A stretch of 64,000 nucleotides of DNA from Brochothrix campestris FSL F6-1037 (GTDB lineage Bacteria > Bacillota > Bacilli > Lactobacillales > Listeriaceae): NCBI RefSeq assembly GCF_000525915.1, contig NZ_AODH01000022.1:62001-126000 (forward strand), written 5' to 3'. The notes beneath the pieces are model-generated. The model had not been told where the DNA came from, ran no database searches, and saw only the letters and a list, made by a program, of their open reading frames with translations. Numbering within the stretch: the first letter of the stretch is position 1; the number at the start of each line of letters is the position of its first letter. Below, one piece after another: positions 29,218 to 44,947 of the stretch. The position numbers and the translations under genes are program-made.

Positions 29218-30302
29218 ATTTATTCCGCCCACGTCTCTGTTTACGATAGGCCGTTATTTTAGCCATCCTTTGTTGGAAGAAGCGAATAATCGGACGATAT
29301 TCCGGACTAATCCAACCGATAAATTCAACTAAAATTTCCAACGACAACAACAATAATATCAATAAGAAGATTGAGCCCACAAAAGAAGATATGAAGAAGA
29401 TAAAGCCACCTAAGGCAAACATCGCACTTAATGCATAGATTAAAATAACTGTTTGTCGATGTGTAAAACCAAGTGCTAACAGCCGATGATGTAGATGGGA
29501 ATGATCCGCTTCAGAGATTGATTTTTTTTTGCGATACACGGCGAATAATTGCAAAAAAAGTATCCGAAAATGGCACTCCTAAAATCATTATCGGTATGAT
29601 TAAAGAAATAAACGTGACATTTTTAAATCCCATCACCGATAGAACACCAATCATATATCCTAGAAACAAGGCACCGGTGTCTCCCATGAATATCGAGGCC
29701 GGATGAAAATTATAAATCAAAAAGCCAAGAATCGCTGCCACCAATACCATTGAAATTGGAAACACAATAAAATCATTTAACACATAAGCCATAGCAGCAA
29801 TCGATATTAATACAATCGACGAAATGCCACCCGCTAAACCATCTAAACCATCAACAAGGTTAATCGCATTCATGATTGCAATGATCCAAATAATCGTAAA
29901 CGGACCGGCAAACCACCCAAAATTAATTTGACCAATTAACGGCAATGTTATGTAGTTAATCATCAAATTACCTCCAAACACGACCACTGACGACGCTAAA
30001 AACTGACCAAACAATTTCATTCCTGCTGTCAATTCAAAGCGGTCATCAAACACACCCACTAAGGTGACGATTAAACCACCGACCAATATCGGCCAAAACG
30101 AACTCAAATCAATTGGCAACATCACAAATCCAATTAAAAAACTCAGTATAATTGCAAGCCCACCCAAGGTTGGCATTGGTTTTTTATTCACACGCCGTTT
30201 ATTCGGATTGTCGACCGCTCCAATTGCAAAAGCGAATTTACGAACAAGCGGTGTCAAAATAACAGACGCTAAAAATACGACAACCAACGTAATTGTTACC
30301 AC
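29216..30302 (-). CDS. tagO: undecaprenyl-phosphate GlcNAc-1-P transferase TagO, frameshifted
   Basis: TagO makes undecaprenyl-PP-GlcNAc, the first step of wall teichoic acid synthesis, in the membrane. The first piece (30302 to 29511) has eight or so helices with DNPNKRRVNKKPMPTLGG, NAINLVDGLDGLAGG and MGDTGALFLG. The second (29554 to 29216) has the rest, including ADHSHLHHRL. A run of nine T at 29522-29530 breaks it; eight gives VSQKKSISEADHSH. The corrected protein is about 362 residues. The start is GTG after GAGGAGG. Confidence 0.88.
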
Positions 30303-30328
30303 TTTGTTTCCTCCTCAAGCCACCTACT

Positions 30329-31438
30329 CTACTTTAGATGAACCGTTCTTTTTTTTAAACAATATTTTTGAACCGCTTGACTATCTATCTCAAATCCCGC
30401 ACCAACACCTTCACTCACCGTCAATTTCCCTTGATGGAGTTTCTGCGGTTGTTTAACAATGTCTTCACGCCAATAACGACTTGACTCCGAAATATCACCA
30501 GGGAATTCCATCCCCGATAAAGACGCAAGTGCTAAATTATATGCGCGGCCAACACCGGATTCAAACATGCCACCACACCATACTTCCAGATTATGAGCCT
30601 GGCAATAGGCGATTATTTCAAGCGCTTTTGTTATTCCACCGACACGGCCCCATTTCAGATTAATTGCACGGGCACTTCCGAGTGCAAACGCAACTTTAAC
30701 ATCTTCAAGACTATGAATATTTTCGTCCAAACAAATCTTTGTTTGTAACTGTTTTTGAAGTGTGGCATGATTGATAAAATCATCATCACCCAACGGTTGT
30801 TCAATCATCTCTAAATGATAGTCATCCAAACGCGCGAGTAGCTCAGCATCTGCCATACTATACGCACCATTAGCATCAACCATTAATTTTAAATCAGGAA
30901 ATTTTTCTCGAATTAGACGAATTGTTTCAATATCTTGTCCTGGCTTAATTTTAATTTTAACACGGGTATAGCCTTTATCTACTACTTCAGCCACTTTTCG
31001 CAGAAGATTTTCAGCGGTATCAAGCCCTAAACTAACGCCCACAGCTACCTCGTCATTAACCGACCCTATCATGCGATTTAAAGGCACTTTTTTATCCTGT
31101 GAATAAATACCCCAAAAAGCCGTTTCAATCGCAGCCTGCGCCATCTGGTGGCCTTTGACTCGACTAAACAACTGAACCAACTCTTTCGGACTCGCAACAT
31201 CCTTCCCCCGAATCAATGGCCATAGATAATGCTCGATACTATAACGACATGATTCAAGTGTTTCTGTTGTATACCAAGGCGTCTCAAACGCAACCGTTTC
31301 ACCCCAACCACTCATACCTGTCGACGTTGTTAGTTTCACTAAATCAAACACGCGCGTTTTCACCGTCATCTGCGAGTTGCTAAAGGACTCCACTAGCGGC
31401 ATTGACATTCGATACACCTCAAGCTCTTTTAACTTCAT
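30329..31438 (-). CDS. menC: enolase-superfamily o-succinylbenzoate synthase-like protein
   Basis: This 369-residue protein belongs to the mandelate racemase/MenC group. The catalytic pieces are present: KxK in VKIKIKPG (about 162-169), metal ligands in MVDANGAY, MIEQPLG and CLDENIHS, and the second Lys in INLKWGRVGG. Members make o-succinylbenzoate for menaquinone or racemise N-acylamino acids. No other men gene is near, and it sits inside the tag gene group as in Listeria, so the physiological reaction is unsure. Confidence 0.75.
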   Translation of the reverse strand: MKLKELEVYRMSMPLVESFSNSQMTVKTRVFDLVKLTTSTGMSGWGETVAFETPWYTTETLESCRYSIEHYLWPLIRGKDVASPKELVQLFSRVKGHQMAQAAIETAFWGIYSQDKKVPLNRMIGSVNDEVAVGVSLGLDTAENLLRKVAEVVDKGYTRVKIKIKPGQDIETIRLIREKFPDLKLMVDANGAYSMADAELLARLDDYHLEMIEQPLGDDDFINHATLQKQLQTKICLDENIHSLEDVKVAFALGSARAINLKWGRVGGITKALEIIAYCQAHNLEVWCGGMFESGVGRAYNLALASLSGMEFPGDISESSRYWREDIVKQPQKLHQGKLTVSEGVGAGFEIDSQAVQKYCLKKRTVHLK

Positions 31439-31450
31439 AGTACACCCCCA

Positions 31451-32182
31451 TCACCGTTTAATTGTCGCTATATAAAAACGAATCAAATCTTTCATTCGCC
31501 AAATGCGTGACGGTTGTGTCAGCACACGATAAGCCCACTCTAAATTAAACTTTTGCCAGATGAGCGGCGCTCGTTTCACGGTTCCACTGAACACATCAAA
31601 ACTACCACCAATACCTATCAAAAGACCTTTTTGAAGCTGTGATAACATCTCCGTAATAAACACTTCTTGATAAGGACTTCCCATCGCAACAAACACGAGG
31701 TCTGCCTGACTGGCAATCACGTCGGTTTGAATAGCTGTTCGTTCCATCTCCGTATCAAAAAAACCACTATGGTAACCTTTTAATTGCAAGTTGGGGTATT
31801 GGTCAGCAATAACTTGCACTGTCTTATTGATAACCTCATCTGAGGAACCTACTAAATAAAGCGACCACGACTGTTTGTTTCCCGCAGTTAACAAGTCGCT
31901 GAACAACTCAAATCCAGTGACACGTTCGGGGAGTGGATCCGCCAAATGCTGGGTCGCCTTTACAATGCCGATACCATCCGCGGTGACATAATCAGCCTGC
32001 ATAATCGCTTCATTTAATTGTTGATTTCCACGAGCTTTCATCACGATTTCAGGATTAGCAGTCACTACAAAGGTGCGCTGTTGTTGCCTTACGCGCTCTG
32101 TCAAAGTTGCCACCATTTCAACTTTTGTTGTTCGATAAAACGGAATACCCAATACAGTTACTGTTCGTCCCACTTTTTTCAA
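31451..32182 (-). CDS. tagA: WecG/TagA/CpsF family glycosyltransferase
   Basis: TagA transfers ManNAc to the GlcNAc-PP-lipid made by TagO. Family blocks are VTANPEIVMKA, ADYVTADGIGIVKA, VAMGSPYQE and GIGGSFDVFSGTVKRAP. The frame is open to a GTG at 32287, but that codon directly abuts the fabZ terminator T tract. TTG at 32182 (LKKVGRTVTVLGIPF, 243 residues) or GTG at 32203 fits family length better. A promoter-like TTGTTT-N16-TATGAT lies just upstream. The start is therefore inferred. Confidence 0.82.
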   Translation of the reverse strand: MKKVGRTVTVLGIPFYRTTKVEMVATLTERVRQQQRTFVVTANPEIVMKARGNQQLNEAIMQADYVTADGIGIVKATQHLADPLPERVTGFELFSDLLTAGNKQSWSLYLVGSSDEVINKTVQVIADQYPNLQLKGYHSGFFDTEMERTAIQTDVIASQADLVFVAMGSPYQEVFITEMLSQLQKGLLIGIGGSFDVFSGTVKRAPLIWQKFNLEWAYRVLTQPSRIWRMKDLIRFYIATIKR

Positions 32183-32287
32183 CCACCGTTCTCTTATATT
32201 CACCTTTAGTTTATCATAATTATCATTATCTGATAAACAATTACCCTGTAATAGGGCTGATACTTCACTACTTATTTTTAAAGTCAC

Positions 32288-32319
32288 AAAAAAAGGCAGT
32301 CACGATACGCATCGTAACT
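32288..32319 (-). terminator. terminator of mbl-fabZ
   Basis: AGTTACGAT-GCGT-ATCGTGACT on the minus strand is followed by GCC and seven T. Confidence 0.88.
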
Positions 32320-32379
32320 ACCCTAATTGTAGACAAAGAAAAGATAGTTTCTTTGCTTTGAGACTGAAGATAAACGTCG

Positions 32380-32817
32380 TTAGATTTCAACCATCGCAAA
32401 CATAATATCCGCTTCACACGCAACAGTACCATCCACAGTTGCGATCACATGAGCCTTCGCGATTGTTCCTTTTTGACGGGTGATTTCAGCCGCTAGTTGC
32501 AATTGATCACCTGGAACAACTTGACGTTTAAAGCGACATTTATCTACGCCAGCAAACAAACCAATTGTGTTTTTTTCTGTTGGTTCCGCTGTTACTGACG
32601 TCATCGCGATGCCTGCCGTTTGAGCTAAGGCTTCTAAAATCAATACACCCGGCATCACTGGATACTGCGGGAAATGACCTTCGAAAAATGGATCGTTATG
32701 AGAGACGTTTTTATAAGCGGTTGCACTTTTACCATGTTCCACTTCAAGCACACGATCGACCAACAAAAAAGGGTAACGATGGGGCAAGGCTTGTTTAATT
32801 TCATTACTTGTCATCAT
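32380..32817 (-). CDS. fabZ: 3-hydroxyacyl-ACP dehydratase FabZ
   Basis: FabZ removes water from 3-hydroxyacyl-ACP in fatty acid elongation. The 145-residue hot-dog-fold protein has [13 protein letters not shown] (about 10-22), active-site His in [18 protein letters not shown] (about 42-59) and Glu in [11 protein letters not shown]. It follows mbl by 17 bases. The 3'UTR contains the CTTCAGTCTC motif and a further hairpin before the terminator. Confidence 0.93.
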   Translation of the reverse strand: MMTSNEIKQALPHRYPFLLVDRVLEVEHGKSATAYKNVSHNDPFFEGHFPQYPVMPGVLILEALAQTAGIAMTSVTAEPTEKNTIGLFAGVDKCRFKRQVVPGDQLQLAAEITRQKGTIAKAHVIATVDGTVACEADIMFAMVEI

Positions 32818-32834
32818 TGTTATCTACCTCCAGT

Positions 32835-33842
32835 TTATTTTATTTTACTTTTCACTAAATGATCTAACAACACTCCTGTACCCATTGCTACAGCATCTAG
32901 TGGTGAATCGGCAATCGCAACCGGTACTTTTAATTCATCAGATAATAATCGATCCAACCCTTTCAACAGTGCACCACCACCGGTGACAACAATCCCACGA
33001 TCGATAATATCAGCTGATAATTCTGGCGGTGTATTTTCTAGCACTTGTTTGGCTGTACTTACAATTGAATAGACTGATTCACGCATTGCTTCACGAATTT
33101 CAGCTTCTGTAATTGTTAACGTACGCGGTAACCCTGTCAGCAAATCACGCCCACGGATATCCATCGTTTGAGCGCCCGGTTCTGCTGATTCTTTCTCAAT
33201 CGGCGTCGCAGTACCAATTGTAATTTTAATCGCTTCTGCTGTACGTTCACCAATCAATAAATTATGTTCACGTTTAACGTGTTGTAAAATATCGTTATCC
33301 AATGTGTTACCAGCCATTTTTAATGATTCACTTGTAACGATACCACCCATTGAAAGAACGGCCACATCCGTTGTACCACCACCAATATCGATGACCATGT
33401 TGCCACTCGGTTCGAAAATATTCATTCCAACACCAACAGCTGCTACTTTTGGTTCTTCTTCAATGTAAACATTACGACAGCCGGTTGATTCAGCCGCTTG
33501 ACGAATCGCTTTTTGTTCGACACTCGTAATGTTTGTCGGACAGCAAATTAAAATACGCGGGCGCGAAAACATGCTTTTAACCTTTAATTTATTAATAAAG
33601 TATTGTAACATCGCTTGTGTAATGTCGAAGTCGGCAATCACACCATCTTTCATTGGGCGGATCGCTACAATACTCCCCGGTGTACGTCCGACCATTTGAT
33701 AAGCTTCTTCACCAACAGCTAACACCTTATTTGTTGCTGTATCTAAGGCAACAACTGACGGTTCATTTAAAACAACGCCCTTACCTTTCACAAAAATCAA
33801 GACGTTTGCTGTTCCCAAGTCAATCCCAATATCTTTTGCCAT
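32835..33842 (-). CDS. mbl: MreB-like cell-shape protein Mbl
   Basis: Mbl is an actin-like protein that guides side-wall synthesis under the membrane. From ATG 33842 (after AGGAGG) it has 335 residues: GIDLGTANVLIFVKGKG (phosphate 1), DIGGGTTDVAVLSMGG (phosphate 2) and VTGGGALLKGLDRLL (adenosine). The sequence NVLIF rather than NTLVY and the murA neighbour favour Mbl over MreB. The upstream in-frame extension to 33953 lacks a ribosome site. Confidence 0.88.
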   Translation of the reverse strand: MAKDIGIDLGTANVLIFVKGKGVVLNEPSVVALDTATNKVLAVGEEAYQMVGRTPGSIVAIRPMKDGVIADFDITQAMLQYFINKLKVKSMFSRPRILICCPTNITSVEQKAIRQAAESTGCRNVYIEEEPKVAAVGVGMNIFEPSGNMVIDIGGGTTDVAVLSMGGIVTSESLKMAGNTLDNDILQHVKREHNLLIGERTAEAIKITIGTATPIEKESAEPGAQTMDIRGRDLLTGLPRTLTITEAEIREAMRESVYSIVSTAKQVLENTPPELSADIIDRGIVVTGGGALLKGLDRLLSDELKVPVAIADSPLDAVAMGTGVLLDHLVKSKIK

Positions 33843-33940
33843 CTTTAAATATCCTCCTATAACTACTCGTTTTCTCTTTTCACATCTAATTATTATAACA
33901 TAAGTGTCCTTCACATTGTGCCGAACATGGGAGCGGACGT

Positions 33941-33974
33941 AAAAATCTGACACCGCAATGCAGCATCAGATTTT
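33941..33974 (-). terminator. terminator of murA
   Basis: AAAATCTGA pairs with TCAGATTTT around a GC-rich loop on the minus strand, ending in five T. Confidence 0.75.
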
Positions 33975-34013
33975 CGCGTGACCACTCACATTATTCAGCT
34001 ATCAGACGACAAC

Positions 34014-35315
34014 CTAAACGGTTTGAAGCTGACCAACGACGGTTTCTTCAGATACTTCAGCATCATCAAAACGTTCAATTGTTGCTCCAAGTCCTTTGAG
34101 TTTTAAATGGAAATCAGTATAACCACGATCTAAGTATTGTAAATGTGTCACACGAGTGTATCCTTTCGAAACAAGTCCCGTTAAAATCAATGCTGCTGCA
34201 GCTCGTAAATCAGTTGCAGAAACTTCAGCCCCTTGTAAGGTATTAGGGCCTTTCATAATAACTGTACGACCTTCAATTTTCATGTCGGCATTCATACGAC
34301 GCATTTCTTCAACGTGCATAAAACGATTTTCAAAGACCGTTTCTGTCATCATTGACGTACCTTCGGCACAAATTTGTGCAACCATCATTTGCGATTGCAT
34401 ATCTGTTGGGAAGCCGGGATGCGGCATTGTTTTAACGTCCACTGGTTTTAATACCTTTGGCCCAATGACACGGATACCATCTTGTTCTGGGATGATTTGC
34501 ACACCCATTTCACGTAATTTCGCAATCAACGCCACCGAATGTTCCGGCATGGCATTATCTATAAAAATGTTACCTTCTGTAATGGCAGCAGCCACCATAA
34601 ATGTTCCCGCTTCAATCCGATCTGGAATAATTGAATGTGTCGCACCATGTAGTGCTTTAACACCTTCGATACGAATCGTTTCAGTTCCTGCACCGACGAC
34701 CTTCGCACCCATTTGGTTTAAGAAATTCGCTAAGTCGACAATTTCAGGTTCACGAGCCACGTTTTCAAGGGTCGTTGTTCCTTCTGCCATCGTCGCTGCC
34801 ATCATAATGTTTTGTGTCGCGCCGACACTAGGGAAATCTAAGTAGATGTTGGCGCCGACAAGTTTTTCAGCTGCGGCTTCCATGTAACCATCTTCAATTT
34901 TGACAGTTGCTCCCATTGCTTCGAAACCTTTTAAGTGTAAATCAACCGGGCGTGATCCAATTGCACAACCGCCTGGTAATGCAACACGAGCACGACCAGT
35001 ACGAGCAAGCATTGGCCCCATTACAACCATTGATGCACGCATCTGGCTCACATATTCAAACGGCGCTTCCGACCCGATTGTTTGTGTTGCGTCAACTGTC
35101 ACTACATCACCTTCAAAGGTAACGTCCGCTTTTAAATAACGTAACAACTCATTGATCATATACACATCCGACAACTTCGGTACGTTAGTTAAAACGACGC
35201 TAGATTCTTGCGCTAATAAAGTTGCTGCAATAATTGGTAATACTGCATTTTTAGCCCCTTCAATATGCACGGAACCCGCGAGTTGTTTACCCCCACTAAC
35301 AATAATTTTTTCCAC
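34014..35315 (-). CDS. murA: UDP-GlcNAc 1-carboxyvinyltransferase MurA
   Basis: MurA starts peptidoglycan synthesis by adding enolpyruvate from PEP to UDP-GlcNAc. The 433-residue protein has [16 protein letters not shown] (catalytic KN about 22-23), [14 protein letters not shown] with the active Cys that fosfomycin attacks, and [15 protein letters not shown] 35315 sits 8 bases after GGAGGG; the longer frame starts inside that ribosome site. A paralogue, murZ, lies at 52.2-53.5 kb. A DUF1146 gene precedes it. Confidence 0.93.
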   Translation of the reverse strand: MEKIIVSGGKQLAGSVHIEGAKNAVLPIIAATLLAQESSVVLTNVPKLSDVYMINELLRYLKADVTFEGDVVTVDATQTIGSEAPFEYVSQMRASMVVMGPMLARTGRARVALPGGCAIGSRPVDLHLKGFEAMGATVKIEDGYMEAAAEKLVGANIYLDFPSVGATQNIMMAATMAEGTTTLENVAREPEIVDLANFLNQMGAKVVGAGTETIRIEGVKALHGATHSIIPDRIEAGTFMVAAAITEGNIFIDNAMPEHSVALIAKLREMGVQIIPEQDGIRVIGPKVLKPVDVKTMPHPGFPTDMQSQMMVAQICAEGTSMMTETVFENRFMHVEEMRRMNADMKIEGRTVIMKGPNTLQGAEVSATDLRAAAALILTGLVSKGYTRVTHLQYLDRGYTDFHLKLKGLGATIERFDDAEVSEETVVGQLQTV

Positions 35316-35494
35316 TTTAAAATCCCTCCGCAAATTAACCTTATCGATTATCTTTTTTGTATTATTTTTATAGTTATTAGTCTAAAGTTAAGTTTCAATT
35401 TATTTCTAACTTCTTTATACTATCACGATGACACTTTTTTTTCCATAGTTCCTACTTTTAATTCCAACATTCACTTCATTTTCTTCACTTTTCG

Positions 35495-35722
35495 TCAAAA
35501 AGACGGCATGTTTTGAGACGCTTGTAAATAAGACAAAAAGAATGCGCTAACGCCATAACCTAAAGCTATCGCTAACAACAAATATAACAAACGCGCCTGT
35601 AACACTTTGTTCTTTTTCAGGATACTTTCAAAATTCAACGCCTGCAAGGCAAAAAAAGCAACAGCAATAAAGAGCAGATGAGACACTAACGTGATAATAG
35701 CAGCTTGCGAAATTAAATCCAT
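35495..35722 (-). CDS. DUF1146 (YwzB) membrane protein
   Basis: This 75-residue protein has two membrane helices (about 8-27 and 45-65) joined by the family motif FFALQALNFESILKKN, and matches DUF1146, of unknown function. It sits between the ATP synthase operon and murA, as in Bacillus and Listeria. GGAGG precedes the ATG. Confidence 0.8.
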   Translation of the reverse strand: MDLISQAAIITLVSHLLFIAVAFFALQALNFESILKKNKVLQARLLYLLLAIALGYGVSAFFLSYLQASQNMPSF

Positions 35723-35759
35723 CGTGCACCTCCTTCTTCTCTATATCTTCTATCATAAC

Positions 35760-35790
35760 AAAAAAAGTTGGGGGTTTTAGCCCCCAACTT
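35760..35790 (-). terminator. terminator of ATP synthase operon
   Basis: GTTGGGGG-CTAAAA-CCCCCAAC is followed by seven T on the minus strand, 50 bases after atpC. Confidence 0.93.
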
Positions 35791-35839
35791 TCATTTTACA
35801 GTATTATTCTAACTTTCAAAACATCATCAGACACAGGGA

Positions 35840-36259
<420 letters not shown>

Positions 36260-36284
36260 TTAAAATGAGGTTGTTGTTGAAGTT

Positions 36285-38583
<2,299 letters not shown>

Positions 38584-38611
38584 TCACCACCTTTTCATTT
38601 TACTGCGCCGT

Positions 38612-40123
<1,512 letters not shown>

Positions 40124-40145
40124 TTAGTCTCACCTCTCACGGCTA

Positions 40146-40688
40146 TTATGACATCTTAATTTGATGTGCTAAACCATTTAATTTTGCACGTAAACTGCCA
40201 TCATACACAACACTACCCATCACAACTTTTACGCCGCCGATAAGTGAAGCATCAATGTGCTTACGTAAGATCATTTCTTTGTTATTTGTAAATTTCGCAA
40301 ACGCTGCAGCCAATTTCGCTTCTTCTGCTGCCGATAAAGCGACAACTGAATAAACATCCGCTTCGCCAATGTTTAAAAAGGCATGCACGCTCGAAAGATA
40401 ATGGTCGATAATTGTTAGCATTAAGCCCGCACGTTTGTTATCAATCAATACGTAAAACAAGTTTGAAATCGCTTGATCCGCTGTTGCGAACGCTGCTTTG
40501 ACAGCCTCTTTTTTCGTAGTGTTTGATACGACAGGTGATGCTAATAATGACACGAATTCAGGGTTTTGCTCAAGGATGCCCTTGATTTCTGCTAATTCAG
40601 TTGCCAATTCTTGAACGTTTCCACGCTCTTTCGCGACTTCCAAAAGTGCCGTACTGTAACGGTTAGCAATCCCAATATTTATGCTCAT
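40146..40688 (-). CDS. atpH: ATP synthase delta subunit
   Basis: Delta joins the peripheral stalk to the top of F1. The 180-residue protein has [15 protein letters not shown] at the start and the conserved end [21 protein letters not shown]. Its start overlaps the atpF stop. Confidence 0.92.
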   Translation of the reverse strand: MSINIGIANRYSTALLEVAKERGNVQELATELAEIKGILEQNPEFVSLLASPVVSNTTKKEAVKAAFATADQAISNLFYVLIDNKRAGLMLTIIDHYLSSVHAFLNIGEADVYSVVALSAAEEAKLAAAFAKFTNNKEMILRKHIDASLIGGVKVVMGSVVYDGSLRAKLNGLAHQIKMS

Positions 40689-41203
40689 TTGTTATCTCCT
40701 AACCCATCAATGTAGCCTGCGATTAAATCACTTTGATCCGCTTCATTCAAGTTTTTCTCAATCACTTTAGCAGCGATTAATACTGAAAGACTTGCAACTT
40801 GTTCACGAACTTCAGTAACAGCTTTTTCTTTTTCGCTATTGATGTCAGCTTTTGCCTCGTTGTATAAGCGTGTTGCTTCAACTTTAGCAGCAGCCACAAT
40901 TTTTTCACGTTCTTGTGCGCCTTGACCTTTTGCACTTTCAATTAATTCATGCGCTTCAATACGAGCATCTTTCAGTACTTTACGTTGTTCTTCAAGTAAA
41001 GCCGCTGATTCAACACGTGATGTTTCCGCGTTATTAATTTCCGTTGCAATATGATCTTCACGTTTTTTCATCATATCCATTAATGGTTTCCAAGCGAAGA
41101 TTCGAATCAAAACAAGTAAGATTACGAAACTGACGATAAGGAAGATCATATCTCCCCACATTACGCCGGGTGTTGACCCAATTGTTAATTGTGTTCCTAA
41201 CAC
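40685..41203 (-). CDS. atpF: ATP synthase b subunit
   Basis: Subunit b forms the peripheral stalk. The 172-residue protein has one N-terminal membrane helix (about 14-33) followed by a long charged coiled coil (about 40-155). It overlaps atpH by 4 bases. Confidence 0.92.
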   Translation of the reverse strand: MLGTQLTIGSTPGVMWGDMIFLIVSFVILLVLIRIFAWKPLMDMMKKREDHIATEINNAETSRVESAALLEEQRKVLKDARIEAHELIESAKGQGAQEREKIVAAAKVEATRLYNEAKADINSEKEKAVTEVREQVASLSVLIAAKVIEKNLNEADQSDLIAGYIDGLGDNK

Positions 41204-41254
41204 GAGCAGTCCACTCCTTTCAATTACTAATTAGTACTTAAGTGTTCTCTCAAA

Positions 41255-42349
<1,095 letters not shown>

Positions 42350-42494
42350 TTACCTGAGAAATTCACGAGAACAAGCATGTGGAAATATAGTGTCATATGT
42401 TGTTGATTAGCCTCAACAGCTACCTCAGACACATACAATATCTCGTACACATCCCCTTGTAATCAGTTGAAAGCGTTACAATTCCCATGTTATC

Positions 42495-42523
42495 AGCTTA
42501 CAATAACCGAGCGTTTCTGTCAA
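42495..42523 (-). promoter_or_regulatory. promoter of ATP synthase operon
   Basis: On the minus strand -35 TTGACA (42518-42523) is 17 bases from a -10 TAAGCT (42495-42500) that is preceded by TG one base upstream. It lies about 250 bases before atpB, leaving a long leader. Confidence 0.6.
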
Positions 42524-42760
42524 TAACACCTTTGCCACAATTCAGCCACAATTGCAAGTTTTCACAATTTGTTCATAAAGTGTTCGCTTGTTCATTATTT
42601 TGTCAAAGGGTCGCTCATTACGACAGTTTACTTGTGTAATACTAGCATAATTAAACACGATATAACAAGGAATCCCGCAAAGTTTAACGTAATGGTAACA
42701 TTCTATCTTTAAAATGCATTTAGCGCTCATTTATGACAAATAAACCACTGGTTTTTCGCT

Positions 42761-42810
42761 AAAAAAACGACGCCTAACAAACAGCTTTCTCTTTGTCAGA
42801 CATCGTCGTT
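42761..42810 (-). terminator. terminator of upp-wecB
   Basis: AACGACG pairs with CGTCGTT, with further pairing of CTGACAAA and TTTGTTAG inside, followed by seven T on the minus strand. It starts 5 bases after the wecB stop. Confidence 0.88.
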
Positions 42811-42814
42811 TTCG

Positions 42815-43972
42815 TTACTTTCCACTTACAAAATCATTTGGTCGTTCCGTTGTTAAACCAAAGGCATAACGGATAATCGCCACAATTCGTTGTGCCGACG
42901 CACCATCACCATAAGGATTGGCAACATTTGCCATCGCTGCATGTGCCGCCTCACTATTCAGCAACCGTAGCGCTTCAGCTCGAATCAACCCTCGATCGGT
43001 ACCGACGAGTTTCAATGTTCCCGCCGCAATCCCTTCTGGTCGCTCCGTTGTATCACGCAACACGAGCACAGGCACATTCAAACTCGGCGCCTCTTCTTGC
43101 ACCCCACCAGAATCGGTCATAATCAGTTGTGAACGGGCCGCGATATTATGAAAATCAAACACATCGAGTGGCTTAATTAAGTGCACACGCTCATTAGCAC
43201 CAAAGGCCGTTTGCGCTGCCTCAACAATAGTAGGATTCAAGTGCACCGGAAACACAACATGTACATCCGGACGCGCCACCAAAATATCACGTACCGCCGC
43301 AAAGATAGCTCGCATCGGCTCTCCGAGGTTTTCACGACGATGAGCCGTCAATAAAAGATACGGCGCCTCCGCAATTTGCTCGAGCACTTCATGTTGATAA
43401 TCGGTCGCGACCGTTGTCGCTAATGCATCAATTACCGTGTTGCCCGTCACATAGATCGCTGCTGCCGGTATGTTTTCCTTTTCTAAATTTCGGCGCGCAG
43501 CTACTGTCGGCGCAAAATGGATATCCGTTAATGACGAGGTCATTTGGCGGTTCATCTCTTCTGGATACGGCGAGTATTTATCATATGTACGCAGGCCCGC
43601 TTCCACATGACCCACCTTCACTTTTTGATAGAAGGCTGCCAAGGCTGCTGCAAAAGTGGTTGTTGTATCACCATGGACTAAGATGATATCAGGACATTCT
43701 TGCATAATGACTTCTTCGAGACCTCTCAACGCACGGCTCGTAATACCGCTGAGCGTTTGATTTGTTTGCATTATATCCAAATCATACTGCGGGTGAATAT
43801 CAAAAATCGTCAGTACTTGATCTAACATTTGACGGTGTTGCGCTGTGACAGCGACAACCGTTTCAATCTCGTCGCACGTCTTTAAGGCCGCAATTACAGG
43901 AGCCATTTTAATCGCTTCTGGACGCGTTCCAAAAATTGTCATGACCTTGAGTTTCTTCACCTGATTTGTCAT
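42815..43972 (-). CDS. wecB: UDP-GlcNAc 2-epimerase (non-hydrolysing)
   Basis: This enzyme interconverts UDP-GlcNAc and UDP-ManNAc. UDP-ManNAc is the donor for TagA, which is also in the window. The 385-residue protein has FGTRPEAIKMAPV, HVEAGLRTYDKYSPYPEE and DSGGVQEEAPSL. ATG 43972 lies one base from the upp stop, so translation is coupled; an upstream in-frame start would overlap upp. Symbol follows the wecB/mnaA family. Confidence 0.9.
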   Translation of the reverse strand: MTNQVKKLKVMTIFGTRPEAIKMAPVIAALKTCDEIETVVAVTAQHRQMLDQVLTIFDIHPQYDLDIMQTNQTLSGITSRALRGLEEVIMQECPDIILVHGDTTTTFAAALAAFYQKVKVGHVEAGLRTYDKYSPYPEEMNRQMTSSLTDIHFAPTVAARRNLEKENIPAAAIYVTGNTVIDALATTVATDYQHEVLEQIAEAPYLLLTAHRRENLGEPMRAIFAAVRDILVARPDVHVVFPVHLNPTIVEAAQTAFGANERVHLIKPLDVFDFHNIAARSQLIMTDSGGVQEEAPSLNVPVLVLRDTTERPEGIAAGTLKLVGTDRGLIRAEALRLLNSEAAHAAMANVANPYGDGASAQRIVAIIRYAFGLTTERPNDFVSGK

Positions 43973-43973
43973 C

Positions 43974-44609
43974 TTACTTCGTTCCGAATAAACGGTCACC
44001 GGCGTCACCTAAACCAGGGACGATATAACCATCTTCATTTAAACCTTCATCTAAAGCCGCGATAAAGACATCAACATCAGGGTGTTTATCTGTTAAAGCT
44101 TTCACACCTTCAGGAGCTGCTACCATACACATAAATTTAATGTTAGTTGCGCCACGCTTTTTAAGGGCATCAATCGCTAAGATGGCAGAACCACCTGTCG
44201 CTAACATTGGATCAACAACGATTAATGTACGTTCATTAATATCAGACGGCATTTTAATAAAATACTCAACTGGTTCAAACGTTTTTTCATCACGATACAT
44301 ACCGATGTGACCGACTTTGGCCGCTGGAATTAATTTAACAACACCTTCAACCATTCCTAAACCAGCACGTAAAATTGGTACGACACCTAATTTTTTACCT
44401 GTTAACGTTTTTGCTTTTGCCGTTACAACTGGTGTTTCTACCATTGTATCTTCCAACTCTAAATCACGTGTAATCTCGTACGCCATTAGCATCGCGATTT
44501 CATCCGCAACCTCCCGAAATACTTTAGTCCCCGTTGCCTTGTCACGAATAATCGTTAATTTGTGTTGAATTAATGGATGATCCATCACCGTTACTTTACC
44601 TTTACCCAT
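43974..44609 (-). CDS. upp: uracil phosphoribosyltransferase
   Basis: Upp salvages uracil with PRPP to UMP. The 211-residue protein has the PRPP loop [12 protein letters not shown] (about 126-137) and the family end [22 protein letters not shown] lies 8 bases before ATG 44609; the ATG at 44615 is too near to it. It forms a two-gene unit with wecB, as in Listeria. Confidence 0.93.
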   Translation of the reverse strand: MGKGKVTVMDHPLIQHKLTIIRDKATGTKVFREVADEIAMLMAYEITRDLELEDTMVETPVVTAKAKTLTGKKLGVVPILRAGLGMVEGVVKLIPAAKVGHIGMYRDEKTFEPVEYFIKMPSDINERTLIVVDPMLATGGSAILAIDALKKRGATNIKFMCMVAAPEGVKALTDKHPDVDVFIAALDEGLNEDGYIVPGLGDAGDRLFGTK

Positions 44610-44947
44610 TGTCATTTCCTCCGTTCGTCTAATAATCTTCTTTTCTATTGTATAGAGAATAGTCGCATTTGTCTAATAAAATTACTATTTTAGCGACTCC
44701 CCTTCCCTGCTCCTACCACCACGATAATCAGCTTTGTTAGCGAACGGTTTTAAGCAAAAAAACAGTGAATCCTTCACGGATTCACTGTCAGATTGTAACA
44801 AAAGTCGCATTAAACTACTTTTACTTTGAACGTTAATGCAAGCGACTTTGGCTACAAGATGATAAGACTGAAACTAAACGACCGCGAAAGCAACTAGTCA
44901 GACTCTTCGCCTTCCAATGTATTCCCTGCTAAAACGGTCTATCACTT
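44610..44947. other. glyA 3'UTR and upp promoter region
   Basis: This 338-base gap holds no gene that I can see. Nearest glyA it carries repeat modules described separately, then the glyA terminator at 44756-44787. The upp promoter must lie in the remaining 150 bases. Confidence 0.6.
44756..44787 (-). terminator. terminator of glyA
   Basis: CAGTGAATCC-GTGAA-GGATTCACTG is followed by seven T on the minus strand, about 160 bases after the glyA stop. Confidence 0.9.

Noticed and set aside
34156-34845. Long plus-strand open frame (229 codons) opposite murA
   Set aside because: It lies wholly antisense to a clear MurA gene, has no ribosome site and shows no family likeness; it follows from codon bias of murA.
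42440-42470. cre-like sequence TGAAAGCGTTACA near the atp promoter
   Set aside because: It is one base shorter than the CcpA consensus between the CG centre and the final CA, so I do not call a site.
42542-42730. Possible atpI-like small gene before atpB
   Set aside because: The 62-codon frame is not hydrophobic like AtpI, has no ribosome site and overlaps the promoter.
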